Assembly: GCA_027069385.1 (NCBI GenBank)
Contig: JALXER010000234.1
Span: 1 to 5,127 of the forward strand
Reading direction: 5' to 3'
DNA from: Paracoccaceae bacterium
GTDB lineage: Bacteria; Pseudomonadota; Alphaproteobacteria; Rhodobacterales; Rhodobacteraceae
Length of the DNA stretch: 5,127 nt
Each line of letters starts with the position of its first letter. The first letter of the stretch is position 1. Below the pieces are notes generated by a model, which had not been told where the DNA came from, ran no database searches, and saw nothing but the letters and a program-made list of their open reading frames with translations. The translations under genes and the position numbers were made by a program. Below are positions 1-4,815 of this stretch, piece by piece.

Positions 1-7
1 TGGCAGA

Positions 8-27
8 GGGGGGCCTTTAGGCTCCCC
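8..27 (+). other. G-rich stem-loop in the gene-free left edge
   Basis: Bases 8-15 (six G then CC) pair with 20-27 (GGCTCCCC) around a TTTA loop, giving an 8-bp stem with one G-U pair. On the minus strand the same position becomes an A-C mismatch, so the structure favours a plus-strand transcript entering from the left. No run of T follows, so it is not a convincing intrinsic terminator. Bases 1-140 otherwise hold no gene I can support: the plus frame 1 reading stops at 124-126, and the only minus-strand ATG start near 81 closes after 9 codons. A short G-rich unit (GCAGAGGGG) occurs at both 3-11 and 33-41. Confidence 0.3.
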
Positions 28-140
28 GAGGGCGCAGAGGGGCCAGAGGCGCTATGGCGTTTCGGCTTTAATCTGGATCATGCCCTGCCAGTGGGCGCTA
101 TTGCCTCGCGATCACGGCCTCGATGAAAAGGCGAAATGCT

Positions 141-437
141 TTAGTCGGCTTTGTCGGCCTTGGCATAGGCAGCTTTCTGGGCTTCGGTGGCGGGGGGCTG
201 GTATTTGTCTTTCCACTCGGCGTAGGGCATGCCGTAAACCGTTTCGCGGGCTTCGTCCTTGTCCATCGCCACCCCCTTTGCCTGTGCGGCCTCAAGATAC
301 CAGCGCGACAGGCAATTGCGGCAAAAGCCCGACAGGATCATCAGGTCGATATTCTGCACATCGGTGCGATTCATCAGGTGGTCGCGCAGGCGGCGAAAGG
401 TTGCGGCCTCCAGCTCCAGCTTGGTTTGGTCATCCAT
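141..437 (-). CDS. DUF1244 family small protein (98 aa)
   Basis: The protein has the signature of the DUF1244 family (SMc04008-like): GFCRNCLSRWY at residues 37-47, with two cysteines three residues apart (C39, C42), and YGMPYAEWKDKYQ at 68-80. The usual family length is about 100 residues, so this copy is complete. The molecular role of the family is not known; the CxxC pair could bind a metal or act in redox chemistry, which is inference. There is no signal peptide or membrane segment, so it is probably cytoplasmic. The start at 437 is chosen because a GGGGGA ribosome-binding site lies about 5 bases before it; an in-frame ATG at 443 would leave almost no spacing. The start codon overlaps the stop of the upstream amidohydrolase-family gene (ATGGATGA), which points to translational coupling. 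The C-terminus (88-98) is low-complexity, rich in K, A and D. Confidence 0.9.
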   Translation of the reverse strand: MDDQTKLELEAATFRRLRDHLMNRTDVQNIDLMILSGFCRNCLSRWYLEAAQAKGVAMDKDEARETVYGMPYAEWKDKYQPPATEAQKAAYAKADKAD

Positions 438-1194
438 GGTCATCCCCCAGGTTTGCAATGATTTCGGCCAGCGGTTCGGCCAGCAACTGCGCCCAATGGG
501 CCTGCCCTGCGGCATCCTCTATCAGGTCATGGCGCAGCTCGATCAGCACGTGGGCAAAGCCGCGTTTGGTAGCATGGTGGTACATGGTGTCGCCGCGCAA
601 TTCACCCGAATAGGGTTCATTGTCGCCCACACACATATCGGGCAGCGCCGACAGTTTTTTGATAAGCGGCACCGGAATCCGCGGGTCTTTGTCCCACAAA
701 ATACCGATTTTCCAGGGCCGTTTGGGCCGCCCGCGCAATTGCGGGGTGAATGAATGGATCGAGATCAGCACCGGCACATCACCGCGCGCCTCCATCCGGT
801 CCAGTTCGGCACTGATGGCCATATGATAGGGCCGGTGAAAGGCCGCTATGCGGCGCTGTTTTTCCGTTGCATCCGCGTGACGATTGCCCGGAATAATGGT
901 GCGATCATAGATTTTCATCAGGATGGTCGGGTCGTCTTCGCCGCGGTTCGGATCGATCACCAGCCGCGAAAACCGCGTTGCCAGCATCGGAGCATCAAGC
1001 GCGGCGGCCAGATGCAGCGCCACCTGTCGCGCGCCGATATCATAGGCAATGTGACGCGCCATGTCGGCGGGCGCGATCCCCAGATCACCGCCATTCACGC
1101 TGTCGGGCACCCGGTTCGACGCATGGTCGCACAGCACCAGCACCGCCGCACCGCCTTTGGTGTTCAGATGTTCGTAAGACTCGTTCTCGGACAT
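430..1194 (-). CDS. N-formylglutamate amidohydrolase family protein (254 aa)
   Basis: The sequence fits the FGase family (Pfam PF05013). In order it shows CDHASNRVP (22-30), HIAYDIGA (48-55), SRLVIDPNR (76-84), SIHSFTP (145-151), GDNEPYSG (190-197) and IELRHD (218-223). The conserved His, Asp and Glu residues are of the kind that form a zinc-dependent hydrolase site. The named member, HutG, hydrolyses N-formyl-L-glutamate to glutamate and formate at the end of histidine degradation. No hut genes are visible here, so the substrate may differ, and I do not assign hutG. The start at 1194 is preferred because TGGAA lies upstream at a suitable distance and the family motif begins at residue 22; extension to 1272 only adds 26 unrelated residues. 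No signal peptide is seen, so it is probably cytoplasmic. Its last codons overlap the DUF1244 gene, and it diverges from pyk across 164 bases. Confidence 0.9.
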   Translation of the reverse strand: MSENESYEHLNTKGGAAVLVLCDHASNRVPDSVNGGDLGIAPADMARHIAYDIGARQVALHLAAALDAPMLATRFSRLVIDPNRGEDDPTILMKIYDRTIIPGNRHADATEKQRRIAAFHRPYHMAISAELDRMEARGDVPVLISIHSFTPQLRGRPKRPWKIGILWDKDPRIPVPLIKKLSALPDMCVGDNEPYSGELRGDTMYHHATKRGFAHVLIELRHDLIEDAAGQAHWAQLLAEPLAEIIANLGDDHG

Positions 1195-1277
1195 GGGATT
1201 CCAGCAATTGTTTGAGGTCTTGATACGCCCGCGCGCGCGCAAGAGCCAGTGCCCGCGTGCAAAATTTCGCAAAAAAA

Positions 1278-1293
1278 TCCGAATTAATCCGGA
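1278..1293. promoter_or_regulatory. Near-palindrome in the pyk upstream region (candidate operator)
   Basis: TCCGAATTAATCCGGA reads the same on both strands at seven of eight paired positions; only the A/C pair at 1282 and 1289 fails. It follows a run of seven A. It overlaps the proposed pyk -35 element, where a dimeric regulator could block or recruit RNA polymerase. No specific regulator is recognised; the site could equally be chance in an AT-rich promoter. Confidence 0.35.
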
Positions 1294-1318
1294 CAGCCCG
1301 AACAGAACCGGTTATAGA
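1290..1318 (+). promoter_or_regulatory. Candidate sigma-70-type promoter of pyk
   Basis: A -35-like CGGACA (1290-1295; four of six match TTGACA) and a -10-like TATAGA (1313-1318; five of six match TATAAT) are separated by 17 bases. Transcription would start near 1325, giving a leader of about 35 bases before the pyk ATG. The whole 1195-1358 region is divergent, but I see no equally good promoter for the minus-strand amidohydrolase-family gene. Confidence 0.4.
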
Positions 1319-1358
1319 GGGGCCACAGGCCCGCCAACCGGCAACTGAAAAGAATGCA

Positions 1359-2816
1359 ATGTCTACTGAAATAAGACGTCAACGAAATGTTAAAATCGTC
1401 GCGACCCTAGGCCCGGCGTCCGACACCAAAAAAATGATCCGCGAGCTGTTTTTGGCCGGTGCCGATGTGTTTCGCCTGAATATGAGCCACGGCACCCACG
1501 AAGAATTGCGCCTGCGCCACATGTTTATCCGCGAGTTGGAGGCGGAGTTGAATCGCCCCATCGGCATTCTGGCCGACCTGCAAGGCCCCAAGCTGCGCTG
1601 CGGCGTGTTCGCCAATGGCAGCGAGGTGCTGGCCGAGGGGGCCAGTTTCCGGTTTGATATGGACGACGCGCCGGGTGACGATACCCGGGTCAGCCTGCCC
1701 CATCCCGAAATCTTCAAGGCGCTACAGGTCGGCTCTACCCTGCTGGTCAATGACGGCAAAATCCGCCTTTCGGTGGTTGAATGCTCTGACGATCACGCAC
1801 TGACCGAAGTGATTATTGGCGGCGAGATTTCCAACCGCAAGGGCGTGAACGTGCCCGATGTGGTGCTGCCGCTGGCGGCGCTGTCCGACAAGGACCGGGC
1901 CGATCTGGAATTTGCCTGCAGTCTGGGCGTGGACTGGCTGGCGTTGTCATTTGTGCAACGCGCCGGTGACGTGCAAGAGGCCCGCCAGCTGGCTTCGGGG
2001 CGCGCCAAGATCATCTCCAAAATCGAGAAACCCGCCGCTGTCGAGGCGTTCGAGGAAATTCTGGCCGCGACCGACGGTATTATGGTGGCGCGCGGTGATC
2101 TGGGGGTCGAATTGCCGGTTCAGGCGCTGCCGCCGATCCAGAAACATCTGGTAACGGCCTGTCGTCGGGTGGGCAAGCCGGTGATTGTGGCAACGCAGAT
2201 GATGGAAAGCATGATCTCTTCGCCAGTGCCTACGCGGGCCGAGGTTTCCGACGTGGCACAGGCGATTTACGAGGGGGCCGATGCGGTGATGCTCTCGGCT
2301 GAATCTGCCGCCGGGGACTATCCCATCGAAGCGGTCACCACCATGAACAATGTCGCGGTAGAGGTCGAAAAAGACGAGATGTATCGCGACGGGATCGACG
2401 CTTCGCACAGCCCGTCGCGCACCGGTATCGCCGATGCTATCACCGTGGCCGCGCGCGAGGTGGCCGAAACCACCGACGTAAAGGCCATCGTGTGCTATAC
2501 CCATTCGGGCACCACCGCCAATCTGGCCGCACGCGAGCGCCCCCATGCGCCGATCATTGCCCTGTCGCCGATGATCGACACCGCGCGCCGTCTTGCGCTG
2601 GTCTGGGGCCTGCATTGCGTGGTTTCCGACGAGGTGGACCGGTTCAAGGAAGCGGTTATTCAGGCCGCCCGCGCCGCCAAGAACTATGGCTTTGCCGAAA
2701 AGGACGACTTTATCGTCGTCACCGCCGGTGTGCCGTTCAACACGCCGGGCACCACCAATATTCTGCGCGTGGCACCGGTGGACGAAAAACTGATTTACGG
2801 CAGCGAACTGGACTAA
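1359..2816 (+). CDS. pyk: Pyruvate kinase
   Basis: Catalyses the last step of glycolysis, phosphoenolpyruvate plus ADP to pyruvate plus ATP, in the cytoplasm. The 485-aa length is normal for bacterial pyruvate kinase. The catalytic barrel carries RLNMSHG (39-45), ADLQGPKLR (72-80), NDGKIRL (131-137, in the B domain), ISKIEKP (219-225, with the catalytic lysine K221 and metal ligand E223), ARGDLGVELP (244-253, D247) and TQMMESM (279-285). The C-terminal domain has a THSGTTA loop of the kind that binds allosteric effectors. No extra PEP-utilising domain follows. The GPK motif (K78, with L74 and Q75) is the type associated with potassium-independent enzymes. The start at 1359 gives the usual N-terminus, with an AAAAGA-like weak ribosome site before it; the frame is open back to 1257, but those 34 residues do not resemble the family. 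Confidence 0.97.
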   Translation: MSTEIRRQRNVKIVATLGPASDTKKMIRELFLAGADVFRLNMSHGTHEELRLRHMFIRELEAELNRPIGILADLQGPKLRCGVFANGSEVLAEGASFRFDMDDAPGDDTRVSLPHPEIFKALQVGSTLLVNDGKIRLSVVECSDDHALTEVIIGGEISNRKGVNVPDVVLPLAALSDKDRADLEFACSLGVDWLALSFVQRAGDVQEARQLASGRAKIISKIEKPAAVEAFEEILAATDGIMVARGDLGVELPVQALPPIQKHLVTACRRVGKPVIVATQMMESMISSPVPTRAEVSDVAQAIYEGADAVMLSAESAAGDYPIEAVTTMNNVAVEVEKDEMYRDGIDASHSPSRTGIADAITVAAREVAETTDVKAIVCYTHSGTTANLAARERPHAPIIALSPMIDTARRLALVWGLHCVVSDEVDRFKEAVIQAARAAKNYGFAEKDDFIVVTAGVPFNTPGTTNILRVAPVDEKLIYGSELD

Positions 2817-2860
2817 CGGATCAATTTGTCGTAAAAGGTTCCTAAAAGTGAGAGCCGCTT

Positions 2861-3085
2861 ATGACACCCTATGAAGTCGCCCTGCTTTGGGCCAGTTTGA
2901 TCCTTTCGGTCAGCACGCTGTTCTTTTTCAGCGCGGTGACCAGTCGGCGTTCGGTTGTTATGCCGTTGGCGCTGTTTGTGGTTGGCGGCTTTGTCATGTA
3001 CTATGCGGTAACGCTTAGCGGCGGGCAGTTCACCATCTCGGACCTGCCCAACGCGATCATCAAGCTGTTTGGTCGGTTGTTTTAG
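2861..3085 (+). CDS. Uncharacterised small two-helix membrane protein (74 aa)
   Basis: I do not recognise a named family. Two hydrophobic helices are clear: about residues 5-26 and 32-52, joined by a short TSRRS loop. The two arginines in the loop suggest, by the positive-inside rule, that the loop is cytoplasmic and both ends lie in the periplasm. The last 20 residues (about 55-74) carry a DLPNAIIKLFGRLF segment that could be a short amphipathic helix. The start follows a GTGAGAG ribosome-binding site by about 6 bases. It begins 44 bases after pyk on the same strand with no terminator visible between them, so it may be co-transcribed with pyk. Frame integrity, a plausible ribosome site and the two-helix pattern support a real gene; the function is unknown. 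Confidence 0.75.
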   Translation: MTPYEVALLWASLILSVSTLFFFSAVTSRRSVVMPLALFVVGGFVMYYAVTLSGGQFTISDLPNAIIKLFGRLF

Positions 3086-3096
3086 CATCTTTGCCC

Positions 3097-3125
3097 TTGC
3101 CAATCCGCTGCTTTGCCCCTAGTAA
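3097..3125 (+). promoter_or_regulatory. Candidate promoter of the rpmI-rplT operon
   Basis: TTGCCA (3097-3102; five of six match TTGACA) is followed after 17 bases by TAGTAA (3120-3125), a poor -10. The assignment is weak, but transcription would then start near 3132 and give a leader of about 70 bases. Confidence 0.25.
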
Positions 3126-3133
3126 GCGCATTC

Positions 3134-3164
3134 CACCGGTGCGGCCGGCCTAAAAGGGCTGCCG
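3134..3164 (+). promoter_or_regulatory. Structured leader upstream of rpmI
   Basis: The leader holds two 8-bp palindromes, CACCGGTG (3134-3141) and GGCCGGCC (3143-3150). The second can also pair with bases 3156-3163 around an A-rich loop. In other bacteria L20 represses its own operon by binding leader RNA, so a regulatory structure is plausible here, but I cannot match this to a known L20-binding fold. Confidence 0.25.
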
Positions 3165-3203
3165 AGTCGCGCCATATACCAACTTCTTTTAACGGAGACG
3201 GAA

Positions 3204-3404
3204 ATGCCCAAGATGAAGACCAAATCAAGCGCCAAGAAGCGCTTTAAAGTGACGGCATCGGGCCGCGTGAAGGCCGCTCAGGCTGGCAAACAGCACGGTA
3301 TGATCAAGCGCAGCAACAAGTTTTTGCGTAATGCGCGCGGCACCAGCACGCTGTGCAAAGCTGACGAGAACATCGTCAAAAAATACATGCCATACGCACG
3401 ATAG
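3204..3404 (+). CDS. rpmI: 50S ribosomal protein L35
   Basis: A small, strongly basic protein of the large ribosomal subunit. The 66-aa length and the N-terminal MPKMKTKSSAKKRFKVT, followed by GRVKAAQAGKQHGM and RSNKFLR, are the L35 pattern. The gene starts 6 bases after a GGAG ribosome-binding site (3194-3197). It is the first gene of a two-gene operon with rplT; infC, which precedes rpmI in many bacteria, is not upstream here. Confidence 0.98.
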   Translation: MPKMKTKSSAKKRFKVTASGRVKAAQAGKQHGMIKRSNKFLRNARGTSTLCKADENIVKKYMPYAR

Positions 3405-3415
3405 GAGCCTGAGAT

Positions 3416-3778
3416 ATGTCCAGAGTTAAAGGCGGCGCTGCCGCTCATGCCCGCCATCGCAAGGTTATCAAAGCTGCCAAAGGGTACTATGGTGCCCGGT
3501 CGCGCAACTTCCGCACCGCGACGCAAGCCGTTGACAAGGCTATGCAATACGCCACGCGTGACCGCGCGGCCCGCAAACGCAACTTTCGCGCGCTGTGGAT
3601 TCAGCGGATCAATGCGGCGGTGCGTGCCAATGATGAATCGCTGAACTATTCCAAGTTCATCAACGGGCTGAACCTTGCCGGCATCGAGGTTGACCGCAAA
3701 GTGCTGGCCGATCTGGCCGTGCACGAACCCGAAGCGTTCACCGCGATTGTGGATCAGGCCAAAGCCGCACTGGCCTAA
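3416..3778 (+). CDS. rplT: 50S ribosomal protein L20
   Basis: Binds 23S rRNA and is needed early in large-subunit assembly; in several bacteria it also represses its own operon. The 120-aa length is typical. The basic N-terminal extension (MSRVKGG, HARHRKVIKAAKGYYGARS) is followed by the globular domain with ALWIQRINAAVR (59-70) and the family's C-terminal helices. It begins 11 bases after rpmI. The rpmI stop overlaps its ribosome site: TAGGAG supplies the GGAG, 8 bases before the ATG, which fits coupled translation. An intrinsic terminator follows 25 bases after its stop. Confidence 0.98.
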   Translation: MSRVKGGAAAHARHRKVIKAAKGYYGARSRNFRTATQAVDKAMQYATRDRAARKRNFRALWIQRINAAVRANDESLNYSKFINGLNLAGIEVDRKVLADLAVHEPEAFTAIVDQAKAALA

Positions 3779-3803
3779 GCCCGCACCCACCCGAACACAC
3801 ATG

Positions 3804-3830
3804 AACCCGCCCTGATCCGGCGGGTTTTTT
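3804..3830 (+). terminator. Intrinsic terminator of rpmI-rplT
   Basis: AACCCGCC (3804-3811) pairs perfectly with GGCGGGTT (3819-3826) around a 7-base loop and is followed by TTTT, giving six T in a row. Short ACAC and GTGT arms outside could lengthen the stem. The T run lies on the plus strand only, so it serves the ribosomal-protein operon rather than the convergent gene on the right. Confidence 0.92.
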
Positions 3831-3867
3831 GTGTTTGGTCCAACCGCTTCTCCCGCCCGTCGTCGGT

Positions 3868-3885
3868 GTTTTCGCAAGCGAAAAC
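3868..3885. repeat. Perfect palindrome 1 of the 3831-4062 cluster
   Basis: GTTTTCGC and GCGAAAAC are exact reverse complements separated by AA. Beyond one mismatch the outer GG and CC also pair, so the stem can extend to 3865-3888. The T tract precedes the loop on both strands, the reverse of an intrinsic terminator. Confidence 0.75.
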
Positions 3886-3930
3886 CCCTCCTCCCGTTGG
3901 GCCGGGCCCTCGGCTGGCGCCATCGGGCCA

Positions 3931-3958
3931 ATTTTTGTGGGTGTTCCCCCACAAAAAT
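3931..3958. repeat. Perfect palindrome 2: 11-bp stem, 6-base loop
   Basis: ATTTTTGTGGG (3931-3941) and CCCACAAAAAT (3948-3958) are exact reverse complements around TGTTCC. This is the strongest secondary structure in the window apart from the rplT terminator. As with palindrome 1, the T tract is on the 5' arm of both strands, so it does not look like a terminator in either direction. Confidence 0.8.
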
Positions 3959-3994
3959 AAGGCGCTGCGCGCAGGCAACAGCGGCCATCGGGAC

Positions 3995-4011
3995 ACATCG
4001 CTTGTCGATGT
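3995..4011. repeat. Palindrome 3: 6-bp stem, 5-base loop
   Basis: ACATCG (3995-4000) pairs with CGATGT (4006-4011) around CTTGT. It shares its right edge with a further small palindrome, GTTCGCCGAAC (4010-4020), so alternative foldings are possible. It is short enough that it would be unremarkable alone; its place in the cluster is what makes it worth listing. Confidence 0.5.
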
Positions 4012-4020
4012 TCGCCGAAC

Positions 4021-4039
4021 GGGGGGCTCGATGCCCCCC
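4021..4039. repeat. Palindrome 4: GC stem-loop 3' of the RTX-like gene
   Basis: Six G plus C (4021-4027) pair with G plus six C (4033-4039) around TCGAT, a perfect 7-bp GC stem. It lies 23 bases beyond the stop of the minus-strand RTX-like gene, where a terminator or RNA-stabilising hairpin would be expected, but no T run follows it on the minus strand. Confidence 0.6.
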
Positions 4040-4062
4040 TGAGGCGAGGGCCGACGGTGGGG

Positions 4063-4692
4063 TCAGGCGAAGATGAAATCGTTGGCGTCGAAGTCGAGAT
4101 GCGTGAACAGATGGGATCGATCATTGATCACCAGATGTTCATCGGCGAAGTGGATAATCACCCGCCCCGGCCGGATGGTTTCCATATCAAGATTGGCAAA
4201 ACTGGTATCATAGGCCGACAGGTCGATATGGTCTTTGTTCAACTCGAACCGGCGCACCGCATCGCGTTGCGTATCGGGAACAAACAGAAAATCGTCGGGC
4301 CGTCCGGTGCCGATCAGTTTATCTGCTCCGGTCGTATCGGCAATCAGGTTGACGCCCGGCGCAGCCGCACCTGTATCAAAGACAAAATCATCGGCCGTTA
4401 GCAACGCGGTGGTGGGCAACGACCCGCCGGGGGTAAAATTCACCTCGGTTTTCTCGCCGCGGATCTCGACCACGAATTTGTAGATGTCGATCTGATAGAT
4501 AAACAATTCCTCGAACGTCACATTGAAATCGGTGAAATCGACCGTATCCACCCCGTCCTCGAAATCCATCACAAAGTCGCGCTTTCCGTCGCGCCCGAGC
4601 GTAAACACATCCGCACCGGTATCGCCGGTCAGCTTGTCACGCCGGTCGGTGTCGAACAGCACATCATCGCCACTGGTTCCGTCAATCAGCAT
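4063..4692 (-). CDS. Acidic RTX-like protein with two tandem domain copies (209 aa)
   Basis: The protein resembles the calcium-binding RTX / serralysin C-terminal region of type I secreted proteins. Loose nonapeptide-like repeats are visible: GTSGDDVLF (5-13), GDTGADVFTL (23-32), TTGADKLIG (120-128) and GTGRPDDFLF (128-137). It is made of two diverged copies, about residues 3-106 and 117-209, joined by an Ala/Gly/Pro linker; RDFVMDFEDGVDTVDF aligns with RDAVRRFELNKDHIDL, and ADDFVFD with ANDFIFA. There is no cysteine, no N-terminal signal peptide and no recognisable catalytic domain. I count 43 acidic against 18 basic residues. The C-terminus ends DFIFA, like type I secretion substrates. The start follows AAAGGGG by about 7 bases. 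A CtrA-type box lies 39-53 bases upstream. Export and calcium binding are inferred; no transporter genes are in the window. Confidence 0.82.
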   Translation of the reverse strand: MLIDGTSGDDVLFDTDRRDKLTGDTGADVFTLGRDGKRDFVMDFEDGVDTVDFTDFNVTFEELFIYQIDIYKFVVEIRGEKTEVNFTPGGSLPTTALLTADDFVFDTGAAAPGVNLIADTTGADKLIGTGRPDDFLFVPDTQRDAVRRFELNKDHIDLSAYDTSFANLDMETIRPGRVIIHFADEHLVINDRSHLFTHLDFDANDFIFA

Positions 4693-4737
4693 TCGTTAAC
4701 CCCTTTCGCTTTCCTTGTGGCCCAATATGGTTAACGA
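4693..4737. repeat. Exact 9-bp inverted repeat upstream of the RTX-like gene
   Basis: TCGTTAACC (4693-4701) and GGTTAACGA (4729-4737) are exact reverse complements, 27 bases apart. The first arm touches the start codon and the ribosome-site spacer of the RTX-like gene; the second is part of the CtrA-type box. Each contains GTTAAC, itself a palindrome. Confidence 0.65.
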
Positions 4738-4745
4738 GCGGTTAA
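4731..4745 (-). promoter_or_regulatory. CtrA-type binding site (TTAA-N7-TTAA)
   Basis: TTAA at 4731-4734 and TTAA at 4742-4745 are exactly seven bases apart, the spacing of the alphaproteobacterial cell-cycle regulator CtrA. Read on the minus strand, the second half is GTTAACCAT, which matches the extended TTAACCAT half-site known from Caulobacter, and it points toward the RTX-like gene 39 bases away. The same region could also influence pheS, about 70 bases to the right, but control of the RTX-like gene is the more natural reading. Confidence 0.6.
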
Positions 4746-4754
4746 AAACGGCAA

Positions 4755-4815
4755 GGTCTTGCAATTTGCGCCCCTTGTGATACCCGTCATGCCAAATGCA
4801 TTTCGGGGTAAGACC
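4755..4815 (+). promoter_or_regulatory. Possible ribosome-site-masking leader of pheS
   Basis: GGTCTT (4755-4760) is the exact complement of AAGACC (4810-4815), which directly abuts the pheS ATG. Inside it, CCCC (4771-4774) can pair with GGGG (4805-4808), the likely ribosome-binding site. A nested ATGC/GCAT hairpin (4789-4801) closes the interior. The structure only forms if transcription starts left of 4755; I see no clear pheS promoter. Confidence 0.3.

Noticed and set aside
79..81. Minus-strand ATG at 81 as the start of a third gene after DUF1244
   Set aside because: The frame closes after nine codons at 52-54 and there is no sign of a frameshifted continuation.
259..753. 164-codon plus-strand open frame over the DUF1244 and amidohydrolase-family genes
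   Set aside because: It runs antisense to two genes with clear family motifs and has no recognisable domain.
1257..1358. N-terminal extension of pyruvate kinase by 34 residues
   Set aside because: The extra residues do not resemble pyruvate kinase, they overlap the proposed promoter, and the ATG at 1359 gives the standard N-terminus.
1947..2615. 222-codon open frame antisense to pyk
   Set aside because: It lies wholly inside the well-supported pyk gene, matches no family I know and is rich in His, Arg and Gly as expected from an antisense shadow of GC-rich codons.
3868..3958. CRISPR array or bidirectional terminator
   Set aside because: The palindromes differ in sequence and are not direct repeats with spacers, and their T tracts lie on the wrong arm for termination on either strand.
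3278..3988. 236-codon minus-strand open frame over rpmI and rplT
   Set aside because: It is antisense to two ribosomal protein genes and has no family features.
3738..4124. 128-codon minus-strand open frame across the palindrome cluster
   Set aside because: It spans the end of rplT, the terminator and the palindromes, its translation is low-complexity, and it overlaps the end of the RTX-like gene. It looks like translated repeat sequence.
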